Shown here: positions 1 to 7,669 of the stretch, in pieces
How the letters are laid out: every line of letters begins with the position of its first letter
How positions within the stretch are numbered: position 1 is the stretch's first letter
Assembly (NCBI GenBank): GCA_024281135.1
Contig: JAMXLG010000073.1
Coordinates: 1-13,259 of the forward strand
Source: Vulcanimicrobiia bacterium
GTDB taxonomy: Bacteria; Eremiobacterota; Eremiobacteria; Baltobacterales; Baltobacteraceae
Reading direction: 5' to 3'
Length of the DNA: 13,259 nucleotides
Made by a program: the position numbers and the translations under genes
The notes under the pieces: model-generated
The model's database searches: none
Seen by the model: only the letters and a program-made list of their open reading frames with translations
Told to the model about the DNA's origin: nothing

Positions 1-543
1 TGGAATCGCATCATGCTGCACCTGCACGAAGTAAATGAGCCGCCTCCGTTCGATCCGCCGGCTGGCTACGTGCGAACGAGTATCTGCGCAACAACGGGGC
101 ATGCGCCGGCGCGTGGTTGCGCAGCTATCGTAACCGAATGGGTGCGGCCAATCGATTTGGCACGTGTTCAGCGACCGGCACCGTCGCCGCTCGGGCACGA
201 ATATGACGCCTGGCTCGCGCAACAGCCGCAGCAAACGAATGGATCGTTCCGCATAGTCTTTCCCGCGGATGGCAGCACATTCTATCGCGACGATGCACCG
301 ACCGCTCTGCAACGACGCGAGCAACAACTTGCGCTTCGCGCTTCCGGCGCGCGCGGTCCGTTGCGATGGCGTGTCAACGGCCACCCGGTGAATACGGATT
401 CCGCCGGCAACGGTTTTATGCCGCTCGCAGAAGGCCGGTACATTATCGACGCAAACGACGGACTTCACAGCGATCGCGTACGCATTGCCGTCGTTCCTCC
501 ACCACTGAAGGTACGTCCGGGTTTTACGTTCGATCGGCGCTGA
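1..543 (+). CDS. pbpC: Penicillin-binding protein 1C, C-terminal part (5' end outside window)
   Basis: This is the last 180 residues of a reading frame already open at base 1 (reading W-N-R-I-M-L-H-L-H), so the gene starts upstream. The PbpC family consists of bifunctional glycosyltransferase/transpeptidases that build peptidoglycan in the periplasm; both catalytic domains lie outside the window. What is visible fits the PbpC tail. A linker with an I-C-A-T-T-G-H-x-P-x-x-x-C segment matches the family's IC..SG..P...C motif. It is followed by a C-terminal BiPBP_C-like domain: FRIVFPADGSTF, then a Q-x-L-x-L-R-A-S-G-A-R-G-P-L-R-W-R-V-N-G strand region, and a final segment ending DRVRIAVV. In known proteins this domain follows the transpeptidase and has no catalytic role. 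The TGA stop is at 541-543. Seventy bases separate it from the next plus-strand gene. Homology is recognised by eye, but the motif order makes the family assignment secure. Confidence 0.87.
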   Translation, partial: WNRIMLHLHEVNEPPPFDPPAGYVRTSICATTGHAPARGCAAIVTEWVRPIDLARVQRPAPSPLGHEYDAWLAQQPQQTNGSFRIVFPADGSTFYRDDAPTALQRREQQLALRASGARGPLRWRVNGHPVNTDSAGNGFMPLAEGRYIIDANDGLHSDRVRIAVVPPPLKVRPGFTFDRR

Positions 544-613
544 GAGACAATCCGCAAAGAGCTGGTAATGCACAGGTCACCGCGTAGCAATGCTGCAGTG
601 AGAAGCTACGGCG

Positions 614-1231
614 ATGCACGACCGCGCCTCGCTCGCCGCCGCTCTCATTTGCGTTGAGCGCCCCTTCACGGTAGCCGCCATCGTTCAAACGTTACAACGC
701 TATGGAAGTGAAGCATTGCGCTTCGCGCTTGCGCGAGGCATCAGCGTCGCGCCGCTTCGCCGAGGAGAGAGATACGCTTCTGCTTCGCCCGCTCTAGCGC
801 GTTTGGGAATCGACGTCGATCTATGGCCCGCCCCTCCCGCGGGGCTCTTCGTGGTCGAGGAACGCACCGTATATCTTCGATCGCGTAGCCCGATGACCGT
901 CGCACACGAATTCGGCCACGCACTAGACTGCGCTCTCGGCGGAGGTGTGTATCACTCGGGAATCGATCCGGAACTGCGAACGCTGTTCGCCAACGCAACC
1001 CAATTCACCACTCCGTACGCCGCAACCGGAATCGACGAGTACTTTGCCGAGGCGCTCCGCGCGTATATTGAGGTCAACGATCCCGCATCGCACTGGCCAC
1101 GCGCAACGAAAGCGCGCTTACGACAGATCGATGTCGGATTATACGACTACGTCGAACAGCTCTTTCAGAGCGCCTTCATTATCGCGCCTTCGAGCGCAGC
1201 AGACTCCATAAACCCTGCGCTGAGAGCGTGA
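614..1231 (+). CDS. Anthrax-lethal-factor-like zinc metalloprotease (ATLF-type fold)
   Basis: A 205-residue protein with a gluzincin active site. The zinc motif HEFGH is at residues 98-102, and a second motif D-E-Y-F-A-E is at 141-146. From my memory of the Bacillus anthracis lethal factor catalytic domain, the alignment is close: HEFGHA.D, then a Y seven residues before the third zinc ligand, then E-[FY]-F-A-E-A. This maps H98, H102 and E142 to the zinc ligands, E99 to the general base, Y135 to the catalytic tyrosine and E146 to the conserved second-shell glutamate. The end (LYDYVEQLFQSAFII) matches the last helix of that domain. I see no signal peptide or membrane segment, so the protein is cytoplasmic or leaves by another route. 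The substrate is unknown. The ATG start has only a weak GAGAA about nine bases upstream, inside a short hairpin, so the N-terminus is uncertain. The last 15 or so residues run past the fold and overlap the antisense gene at 1179-1571. A decayed paralogue lies at 1643-1720. Confidence 0.75.
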   Translation: MHDRASLAAALICVERPFTVAAIVQTLQRYGSEALRFALARGISVAPLRRGERYASASPALARLGIDVDLWPAPPAGLFVVEERTVYLRSRSPMTVAHEFGHALDCALGGGVYHSGIDPELRTLFANATQFTTPYAATGIDEYFAEALRAYIEVNDPASHWPRATKARLRQIDVGLYDYVEQLFQSAFIIAPSSAADSINPALRA

Positions 1232-1571
1232 GCGACAACAGAGAAACAACCGCAAGCGCGACGAGCGTCCAGACGAAGAAAAAGGCTCCGCTCAATTTGC
1301 CGATCTGGATGCCTTGGAGGCCCCCCGTGCCGGTTACGTGGACAAAAAAAATGGTCAGCCCCACTAGCGATCCGAGCAGCATGATAATCTGCCCCGCCAG
1401 ACGTTCGGGCAGCATCAGCGTGCCGTACAGCCAAACAGCAAGAATGGCTACGATCAGGAGGCTTAACGCCACGCCTTTGTCCGACCCGTATACGATGTCA
1501 TCCACCAGGTGAAATGATGCGAGAAGGATCGACAGCAGCGACGTTACCAGCAATACGAGGTTTCGCTTCAC
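1179..1571 (-). CDS. Small four-helix membrane protein, function unknown
   Basis: A 130-residue integral membrane protein with four hydrophobic segments at about residues 4-22, 34-53, 59-78 and 94-118. The first helix ends in the polar motif H-L-V-D-D (21-25), followed by a short loop with Y-G-S-D-K-G. Similar small proteins with a FH.VDD element occur as uncharacterised proteins in soil bacteria, but I cannot give a function. The start used is a GTG at 1569-1571, with the helix beginning a few residues later; no clear Shine-Dalgarno sequence precedes it. The frame stays open further upstream, so a longer N-terminus is possible. The final 53 bases are antisense to the end of the metalloprotease gene. 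It points the same way as the VOC, MDR and VPS10-like genes but lies 162 nt beyond the VOC stop, so membership of that unit is uncertain. The hydrophobic pattern supports real coding. Confidence 0.7.
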   Translation of the reverse strand: MKRNLVLLVTSLLSILLASFHLVDDIVYGSDKGVALSLLIVAILAVWLYGTLMLPERLAGQIIMLLGSLVGLTIFFVHVTGTGGLQGIQIGKLSGAFFFVWTLVALAVVSLLSLTLSAQGLWSLLRSKAR

Positions 1572-1642
1572 GCAGAAGGCTGTCTTAACGCCGCTCGCGC
1601 TTTTTCCCTGGGCAAGTTCGCCCCCTCAGCGTTATTCCAAAA

Positions 1643-1720
1643 ATTGCCGAGGCGCTTCGTGCGTTTGTCGAGGCTTATGTGGATCAACTCTTTCGATGCG
1701 CGTTCATGGCTGCGGCTTAG
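1643..1720 (+). pseudogene. Fossil 3' end of a second metalloprotease gene
   Basis: The plus strand here reads IAEALRAFVEAYVDQLFRCA followed by FMAAA and a TAG stop. The intact metalloprotease gene reads FAEALRAYIE and, further on, YVEQLFQSAFIIA. At the DNA level, 1644-1673 matches 1044-1073 at about 25 of 30 bases and 1679-1707 matches 1151-1179 at about 22 of 29, in the same order and frame. The 74 bases between these blocks in the intact gene are replaced by 2 bases here, an in-frame loss of 24 codons. The zinc motif HEFGH, the tyrosine and the third zinc ligand are absent. An in-frame stop at 1586-1588 closes the frame upstream and there is no usable start, so no working enzyme can be made. 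The simplest reading is the remnant of a tandem duplication. It lies antisense to the surrounding minus-strand genes. Confidence 0.62.
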
Positions 1721-1733
1721 GCGAGCCCATTTA

Positions 1734-2183
1734 TCAACGAGCAGCGCTAAGTTCTTCCGCAAGTCCAATCATGATGCCCTCAGGGCCGCGCACGAAGCAG
1801 AGCCTGTAGACGTCGTCATACTGTGCAATGTCGTCGACCAGTTCGGCGCCGTGGCGGCGCAGACGCGCAACAACGTCGTTGAGGTTATCGACAGCGAACA
1901 TTATGCGCCGAATGCCGAGCGCGTTCGCCGGCGCATTTTCCGCCTCGGCTCTGACCGGCGGCGGCGTGTGAAACTTCGTCAGCTCAATTCGGCCATGCCC
2001 GTCGGGGGTGCGCATCATCGCGATATCGGAGCGGACATTTTTGAGGCCGACGACGCGGTCCACCCACGGACCCTCGACCGTGGTTTGCCCTTCCAGCTCC
2101 ATACCGAGTTCGATGAAGAAGGCCTTGGCAGTATCGATGTCTTCGACAACGATAAGAACGTTGTCCATCCGCTTGAGTGTCAT
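1734..2183 (-). CDS. VOC-family (glyoxalase/bleomycin-resistance fold) protein
   Basis: A 149-residue protein with the two beta-alpha-beta-beta-beta modules of the vicinal oxygen chelate superfamily. Module one begins MDNVLIVVEDIDTAKAFF (residues 6-23) and module two IRRIMFAVDNLNDVVARL (91-108). It ends with the typical R-G-P-E-G-I-M-I-G-L-A-E-E-L. The usual metal ligands are only partly kept: N8 stands where glyoxalase I has a metal-binding residue, while E67 in R-I-E-L-T-K-F is in the right place for one. The reaction therefore cannot be named; the family includes isomerases, dioxygenases and drug-binding proteins. The ATG at 2181-2183 is chosen over a TTG at 2199-2201 because AGAGG sits about seven bases upstream of it. 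The gene follows the MDR oxidoreductase by 49 nt on the same strand, so the two are probably cotranscribed. Confidence 0.85.
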   Translation of the reverse strand: MTLKRMDNVLIVVEDIDTAKAFFIELGMELEGQTTVEGPWVDRVVGLKNVRSDIAMMRTPDGHGRIELTKFHTPPPVRAEAENAPANALGIRRIMFAVDNLNDVVARLRRHGAELVDDIAQYDDVYRLCFVRGPEGIMIGLAEELSAAR

Positions 2184-2232
2184 GTTTCGCCTCTTACCCA
2201 AAGTACGGGAGGCGCGGCGTGAATCGGAGTCG

Positions 2233-3165
2233 TCAGTCCGGCGCGACGGCGATGATCACGTTCCCTTTCTTGTGCTGTTGCTCGACATACTGGTGGGCGC
2301 TCGCAGTTTCCTCAAGCGGATAGCATCGATCGATCACTGGCGTGAGCTGCGCGGTAGTCAAGAGTTCCGTCAGCATGTCTAGATCGCTTACAGTGATCTT
2401 CGGCGTGCCGTCGTCGACGCAAATATAGGCAGCGCCGGGCGCGAGCGCTTTTCGCAACGCCTCTTTTAGCGCCGAGGTTTTTCGTTTTCCCGCCGCATCG
2501 AAGAAAAAATCACAATCGATGTGCGTCTCAACGGCGGACGTTCTCGTGTAATCGAGGACCGAATCCGCGCCGAGCGCACACATCAAGCCCAAATTCTCCG
2601 GACCGCATATCGCGGTAACTCTTGCGCCAAAATACTTAGCAAGCTGTACGGCAGCTGTCCCGACCGCACCAGAGGCCCCGTAGACGACAACACGTTGACG
2701 GTTTTCAATGTTGCCTTTTCGCAAAAAAGAGAGCGCCAATAGGGCCCCGTATGGAATCGCTGCAGCCTCTTCGTACGAAACATTAGCAGGGATGCGCGCA
2801 ATGATCCCTGACTCGGGCAGTACGGCGTATTCCGCGTACGTACCAAATCGGATGCCCGTAAAGCCGTAAACGCGGTCGCCCTTTTGAAATCGTGTGACGG
2901 CCTCGCCGATTCGATCGATCTCTCCGGATAACACAAGGCCCAATATCGGCTGTCGCGGCTTCTGGATACCGATAACGAGTCGCAGCATCGTTCGGGACAG
3001 CAGTGGCGCCGTGGGAATGCCGCTCCTGATGAAACAGTCGCTGGTATTTACAGCCGTCGCGTGGATCTTGACGGATACGTCCCGCTTTTTGGCGGGAGGT
3101 CGTGGAACTTCTCGTAGCTGCAGCACATCCGGCATCCCGTATTTCGTGCACACGATCGCCTTCAT
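2233..3165 (-). CDS. Zinc-independent MDR-family NAD(P)H-dependent oxidoreductase (quinone reductase-like)
   Basis: A 310-residue medium-chain dehydrogenase/reductase. The N-terminal GroES-like domain starts MKAIVCTKYGMPDVLQLREV and carries A-V-N-T-S-D (38-43) and the G-D-R-V-Y-G-F turn (96-102). The Rossmann domain has the cofactor-binding glycine motif V-V-V-Y-G-A-S-G-A-V-G-T-A-A-V-Q-L-A-K (159-177), then D-F-F-F-D-A-A-G (219-226), and the closing H-K-K-G-N-V-I-I (298-305) common in this group. The catalytic and structural zinc cysteines of classical alcohol dehydrogenases are absent, so reduction of quinones or enones with NADPH is the likely chemistry; the substrate is unknown. The protein is cytosolic. 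Only 5 nt separate its ATG from the stop of the VPS10-like gene, and its likely ribosome binding site (GAGG, about nine bases before the ATG) lies at the end of that gene, so translational coupling is plausible. Confidence 0.88.
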   Translation of the reverse strand: MKAIVCTKYGMPDVLQLREVPRPPAKKRDVSVKIHATAVNTSDCFIRSGIPTAPLLSRTMLRLVIGIQKPRQPILGLVLSGEIDRIGEAVTRFQKGDRVYGFTGIRFGTYAEYAVLPESGIIARIPANVSYEEAAAIPYGALLALSFLRKGNIENRQRVVVYGASGAVGTAAVQLAKYFGARVTAICGPENLGLMCALGADSVLDYTRTSAVETHIDCDFFFDAAGKRKTSALKEALRKALAPGAAYICVDDGTPKITVSDLDMLTELLTTAQLTPVIDRCYPLEETASAHQYVEQQHKKGNVIIAVAPD

Positions 3166-3170
3166 CGGGC

Positions 3171-6100
3171 TCAGCCTCGCTTGTTCGAGTGCGGCGCCGG
3201 TGTCGGCGGTAACAAGTTTTTCGCTTCTGGTTCTAGGCGCTTCATCTCCGCTGCATATCGATCGATGAATTGCGCTTGCGCTTGCGTCGGGCCCCTGAAG
3301 GCCTCACGGATGGCCACGTTTTGGAACGCCAGCTGATCGATGACTTGGGAAGAACGCAGCATCTTTGCATCTGCATCACCGTTGTTTCGCAAGCGATCCG
3401 CGAATGCGTCAAGTTGCGCAATCTCCTTCGCATCATCCTTGCGCGAATGCTTCTTTCGATCTGCGATCGCCGCGAGCCAGCGTTCGCCTTGCTCTTGGAG
3501 TTGGGCGAGACGCTCGAGCGCGTCGTATTGCGCATGTAAGTCCTGGTCTGTTGCCTTCACCGCCGGGTCGAGTCGAACCACGACTGGAACGCGGAGCGTG
3601 GCGCCGCGCGCCTTCAACTGAACCGTATACGTTCCGGGCAGAACCTCCGGTCCTTCAATTTGTGTAGTATAAAAATCGTAGACCGGACGCGCATCTTGCT
3701 TCGCGTTAAGGCCTCCCGGCGGATCGATCGTTAGATCCCACACGACGCGATTGATGCCGTCTTTGGCGCTCGCTTTGATGTGGCGAATGACTCGTCCAGT
3801 AGAATCGAGGATCGTCAGGTCGAGTTTTTGCTTTGTCTTCGGCGCCGCTTCCAAGTAGTACGAAACGATTGCGCCATACGGTCTGTTTTGCGGCACAAAA
3901 GCTGTCTCAACATCTCGCTCTTCCTCGCCGGGTGCATAGCGCCATGCATCTGCGGGCGCAAAGAGCGCAACCCGCGTTTGCACGGCTCGCGCCAATCCTT
4001 CGAGTGGCCCGATATCGTCGAGAATTGCGAACCCGCGTCCGTGGGTTCCCGCAATAAGGTCGTTTGCATCAGGCTGAATTTGAAGGTCGAACACCGGCAC
4101 GTGATTCATACGTAAGAGAAGACTCTGCCAGTGCGTTCCGCCGTCAAAGGAAACCCAAATGCCGTCTTCGGTTCCCGCAAAGAGCAGGTGCGGTTCGCGC
4201 GGATCTTCGCGGACGACGTACGCCCACGACGGGAGGTTCGTTGAAATATTGGTCCACGTCGCTCCCCCGTCGTGCGTAATGTAGACGTATGCTTTCGTGT
4301 CGTTGAAACGGTGGCGATCGAACGTCGCGTATGCCGTATCGCCGTCACGGTGCGAAACTTCAAGCGACGCGACCCATGACTGCGCCGGCAAGCCTTGGAT
4401 CTTCGATGCAATATTCCGCCACGTGGCACCGCCGTCACTTGTAACGTAAAGGTTTCCGTCGTCGGTGCCTGCCCAGAGTGTCTTAGCATCGCGCTCCGCG
4501 AGTGCGGTGATCGTGCAATACGTCTCGGCATTGGTAAGATTTTGTTCGATCGGTCCGCCGCTCGACTGCAGCCAACGAGCATCACATGGTTGCGTGAGAT
4601 CGGGGCTGATCGCGACCCATGACTCCCCCTGATCTCGCGACCGAAACACAACGTTTGCAGCATAATAGATCGCGCCCGGATCAGCCGCCGAGACAAGCAG
4701 CGGAGCACTCCAGTTGAATCGATATGGATGCTGACGCGCCGCCATTCCGCTTATGATTAACGGTTGCGGCGAGATGTAGCGTCCCTCGCCGGTGCGAAGA
4801 TCACGGCTCATCAATAAGCCGGTTTCCGAACCCATGTAGATCACGTTCTCATCGCGTGCATCCGGATAAGCTGAGGGGCCGTCCGTGTCTTCCCCGATTA
4901 ACCTCCAGGGCGGTCCAAGACCGTAATCGTTCCACACAGTGTTCGGCCCCCACCACGTGCTGTTATCTTGCATACCGCCCATCACGTGATACGGCAGTGC
5001 ATGGTCGTAACCAACGCGATAAACCTGCAAAAAGGATACGTTATTGATATAACTCCACGTTACGCCGCCGTTTAGCGTGGCGTGCAACCCGTAGTCATCG
5101 CCGATAAGTACGCGTCGCCGATTCGTCGGGTCTATCCACACGTCGTGGCTATCTCCGCTCTCGTTAACGCCGGTAAATTTCTTGCCGCCGTTTATCGAAT
5201 GCCACATCGATCGAGACGCGATCCATACGTCATTCGGATCGTCCGGATCTACGCGCACCTGTGAACCATAAAACGGACGATAGTTGATATCTTCACGCGT
5301 GCTGGCGATCTTCCAATGCACGCCATCGTCATCAGACCTGTAGAGCATTCCTTTTTTGGTCGGGACGAGCGCGTACACAACGTTGGGGTGATGAGCACTG
5401 AGAGAAACGCCGACGCGATTGATCGGCCCACCGGGTAATCCATTGTGAAGCGCGGGGTCTGTCAGCTTTGTCCAGGTAGCACCATTGTCGATCGATTTGT
5501 AGAGGCCGCTGCCGGGTCCGCCGCCTCGAAAATGCCAGGGCTGACGCAAGTAGTCAAATGTGCCTGCAAAGGCTACCGATGGATTTGAAGGATCGAAGAG
5601 CACATCGCTTCCGCCGGTCGTTTCATTTACGTAAACAACGCGCTGCCATGACTTCCCGCCGTCGATCGTTCGATAGATTCCGCGTTCGCCGCCGGAAGAA
5701 AACTCCGGACCCATCGCCGCAACAAGAGCGACGTTCGGATCGTGCGGGTCGATTGCAATCTTTGCAATGTGTTGCGAGCGCGCGAGCCCCGCAAATTTCC
5801 ACGTGTTGCCGCCGTCGCGCGACACGTAGACGCCGTCGCCAAGCACGGATGAGTTACGCGGAAATCCCTCTCCTGTTCCGACGAGGAGGACTTTCGGATT
5901 TGAAGGGGCTACCGCGATTGCTCCGATTGAGCTCGAGCGCCCGTCGTTAAAGATTGCGCGAAAGGACATGCCACCGTCTGTCGACTTGTACAACCCACCC
6001 GACGAATGCCCGAGATAGATCGTTGACGGATCACCGGGAATGCCGACGACGACATCGAGTCGCCCGCCCATGACGGCAGGTCCAATCTCACGCCATCTTA

Positions 6101-6248
6101 GCTGCCCGAAGTCCTTTGGTGCTACCGTTGCCTGCGGACGTCCGACGGCACCAAATGCTGCGACTGGACGGTGCTCCGCTTGTCCGGAAGAACACGCAGC
6201 CAGTGACACGCATAATAAAAACGCGAAAATCGCGACGCGAAGGCGCAT
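3171..6248 (-). CDS. VPS10/sortilin-like BNR-repeat lipoprotein
   Basis: A 1025-residue exported protein. The signal sequence MRLRVAIFAFLLCVSLAAC has a lipobox, with C19 as the predicted lipidated residue, so it should be anchored in a membrane facing outward. Residues 50-745 are a beta-propeller array with roughly ten Asp-box (BNR) repeats of the form S-x-D-x-G-x-T-W, for example at about 89, 143, 194, 252, 305, 391, 537, 604, 659 and 700. The opening R-W-R-E-I-G-P-A-V-M-G-G-R is typical of the bacterial VPS10/sortilin-like family often labelled glycosyl hydrolase. No glycosidase catalytic set is evident, so an enzymatic role is unproven; binding or protein-protein contact is equally possible. 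The tail holds a FlgD-like beta domain (808-840), another beta segment (869-894) and a charged helical end (900-1010), which resembles coiled coil. A GAGGAGGG Shine-Dalgarno seven bases before the ATG fixes the start. The permease ends 59 nt upstream; the MDR gene follows after 5 nt. Confidence 0.9.
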   Translation of the reverse strand: MRLRVAIFAFLLCVSLAACSSGQAEHRPVAAFGAVGRPQATVAPKDFGQLRWREIGPAVMGGRLDVVVGIPGDPSTIYLGHSSGGLYKSTDGGMSFRAIFNDGRSSSIGAIAVAPSNPKVLLVGTGEGFPRNSSVLGDGVYVSRDGGNTWKFAGLARSQHIAKIAIDPHDPNVALVAAMGPEFSSGGERGIYRTIDGGKSWQRVVYVNETTGGSDVLFDPSNPSVAFAGTFDYLRQPWHFRGGGPGSGLYKSIDNGATWTKLTDPALHNGLPGGPINRVGVSLSAHHPNVVYALVPTKKGMLYRSDDDGVHWKIASTREDINYRPFYGSQVRVDPDDPNDVWIASRSMWHSINGGKKFTGVNESGDSHDVWIDPTNRRRVLIGDDYGLHATLNGGVTWSYINNVSFLQVYRVGYDHALPYHVMGGMQDNSTWWGPNTVWNDYGLGPPWRLIGEDTDGPSAYPDARDENVIYMGSETGLLMSRDLRTGEGRYISPQPLIISGMAARQHPYRFNWSAPLLVSAADPGAIYYAANVVFRSRDQGESWVAISPDLTQPCDARWLQSSGGPIEQNLTNAETYCTITALAERDAKTLWAGTDDGNLYVTSDGGATWRNIASKIQGLPAQSWVASLEVSHRDGDTAYATFDRHRFNDTKAYVYITHDGGATWTNISTNLPSWAYVVREDPREPHLLFAGTEDGIWVSFDGGTHWQSLLLRMNHVPVFDLQIQPDANDLIAGTHGRGFAILDDIGPLEGLARAVQTRVALFAPADAWRYAPGEEERDVETAFVPQNRPYGAIVSYYLEAAPKTKQKLDLTILDSTGRVIRHIKASAKDGINRVVWDLTIDPPGGLNAKQDARPVYDFYTTQIEGPEVLPGTYTVQLKARGATLRVPVVVRLDPAVKATDQDLHAQYDALERLAQLQEQGERWLAAIADRKKHSRKDDAKEIAQLDAFADRLRNNGDADAKMLRSSQVIDQLAFQNVAIREAFRGPTQAQAQFIDRYAAEMKRLEPEAKNLLPPTPAPHSNKRG

Positions 6249-6255
6249 TGCTGAA

Positions 6256-6263
6256 CCCTCCTC
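6256..6263 (-). promoter_or_regulatory. Strong ribosome binding site of the VPS10-like gene
   Basis: Read on the minus strand this is GAGGAGGG, seven bases before the ATG at 6246-6248. It is the best Shine-Dalgarno match I found in the window and settles the start of the lipoprotein. It shows that the organism uses Shine-Dalgarno initiation, which makes the lack of one before the genes starting at 9481 and 9540 noteworthy. Confidence 0.8.
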
Positions 6264-6307
6264 GACTCGCCTGCGTCTACTATACTACCGAACGATTTCG
6301 CTACGTG

Positions 6308-7669
6308 TTACAGCGGCCGCGTAGCCTCGACTGCCTCCGGTGTGCTTACCGCTATGGAGACGGTTGAAGTTCTACGTCGCCACAGCAAATAGACCGGTGC
6401 GCCTGACAGAAAGATCGCGAGTCCGATAAGCGAGTCTTCTGGGAAGGCAACATAGGCGTTTACTACGACGGCGGTGCTGACTGCTGCAAAAAAGATCGTA
6501 GTCCACGGATGGCCGGGCACGCGAATCGCAACGCTGCCTAACAGCGAGTCTCGCCGCCGAAATATCCAGATTGCGACGGCGGCCAGCACCATGTAGAGAA
6601 AATCCATCGGCGTCACGTAGTTCAGAATTCGCTGATAGTTGCCCCATCCGACAATCAAACTGGCAGCAACGCATTGCAACGCAATTGCGACCACTGGAGT
6701 CTGGGCTTTCGGATGCAAATACGCAAGCTGTTTGAAGAACAGCCCGTCCTTCGCCATTCGGTAATACAGGCGTGGAACAGTAAGCGCGGCAGTTCCTAAA
6801 AAGCCTAGGGTTGAGAGCGCGATAAAAGCCCCCACAACCCCTTCGCCGGCGCGGCCGATCACAAGCCGAACCATGTCCGTTGCAGGCGTGGAGGTCGCGG
6901 CTAATCCATCCGCGCCAAGCATGCGAAGGCCGCCGAGCGTCACCGCAACATACAGCACGACGACGCCGAGTACACCAAAAACGAGTCCGGTGGGTAGCAC
7001 GCGAGCGGAATGCTTCATCTCTCCGTCAAGAAACGGCGCAGTGTGCCACCCGTCGTATGAATAGAAGACGGGAATAAGTGCTGCACCAAACGCTGCAAGC
7101 GTTGCCATCGCGCCAAGCGAAGCGCTCGAAACGGCTGCATGGTGAGCTTCTACAGGTCCAAAAAAACCTGCTGCAATAATCAGTGCGATCGCACCAGCCT
7201 TCATGAGCATGAGGAGGTTTTGGGTTGCGACGCCTTCACGAACGCCGAAGCAATTGATGATGCCCGTTGCCATGATCGCCGTGATTGCCAGCACGCGGAT
7301 ATCGATAGGGATCCATAAGTGCGCATAGGTTCCGAACGTTACGGCGACTGCTGCAATCGCGCCGCTCTGACTCACGAGAAGAAATGTCCAACCCGACATG
7401 AACGCCAGCGCCGGATGATATCCATCGCGCAGGTAGCCGTACAGGCCGCCGACGTCCGGCCGGCGCGACGCGAGTTCCGCGAACACAAAGGCGCCGATGA
7501 GTGCGACGGCTCCGCCCAGCAGCCATGCGATTAGAATCAGGCCCGTGGAATGCAGGCGCTGAGCAACCACGGATGGATTCATGAAGATGCCCGAGGCGAT
7601 GATCCCGCCCATAACGATAAGCGTCGCATCGAAAGCGCTGAGTCGTTTTACGAGCTTGGACCGCTTCAT
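6308..7669 (-). CDS. APC-superfamily amino acid permease
   Basis: A 453-residue polytopic membrane protein with about twelve hydrophobic helices. Helix 1 carries the unwound substrate-binding motif G-G-I-I-A-S-G-I-F (21-29), the family's G-S-G-I-F element. The F-A-E-L-A-S-R-R-P-D-V-G-G-L-Y-G-Y-L-R segment between helices 2 and 3 is characteristic of the APC/LAT branch. By family it takes up or exchanges amino acids across the cytoplasmic membrane; which amino acid cannot be read from the sequence. Family length is typically 430-480, so the gene is complete. The ATG at 7667-7669 cannot be moved far upstream because an in-frame TAA lies 12 nt before it; the ribosome binding site is weak. It is the first gene of the minus-strand run towards 1734, with 59 nt to the VPS10-like gene, whose own strong ribosome binding site lies in that gap. 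Confidence 0.9.
   Translation of the reverse strand: MKRSKLVKRLSAFDATLIVMGGIIASGIFMNPSVVAQRLHSTGLILIAWLLGGAVALIGAFVFAELASRRPDVGGLYGYLRDGYHPALAFMSGWTFLLVSQSGAIAAVAVTFGTYAHLWIPIDIRVLAITAIMATGIINCFGVREGVATQNLLMLMKAGAIALIIAAGFFGPVEAHHAAVSSASLGAMATLAAFGAALIPVFYSYDGWHTAPFLDGEMKHSARVLPTGLVFGVLGVVVLYVAVTLGGLRMLGADGLAATSTPATDMVRLVIGRAGEGVVGAFIALSTLGFLGTAALTVPRLYYRMAKDGLFFKQLAYLHPKAQTPVVAIALQCVAASLIVGWGNYQRILNYVTPMDFLYMVLAAVAIWIFRRRDSLLGSVAIRVPGHPWTTIFFAAVSTAVVVNAYVAFPEDSLIGLAIFLSGAPVYLLWRRRTSTVSIAVSTPEAVEATRPL

Noticed and set aside
583..610. CGTAGC (583-588) and GCTACG (605-610) form a 6-bp inverted repeat just before the metalloprotease ATG.
   Set aside because: Six pairs with a 16-nt loop is common by chance and there is no T-tract or known regulatory motif; not enough for a riboswitch or attenuator.
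1568..1768. Minus-strand frame of 66 codons spanning the gap between the membrane protein and VOC genes.
   Set aside because: It overlaps the end of the VOC gene in another frame and is the complement of the fossil metalloprotease sequence, which explains this stretch better.
4106..4708. Long alternate frames inside the VPS10-like gene, including a 200-codon minus frame.
   Set aside because: Arginine- and serine-rich shadow translation of the main frame, expected in GC-rich coding sequence; the BNR-repeat frame is clearly the real one.
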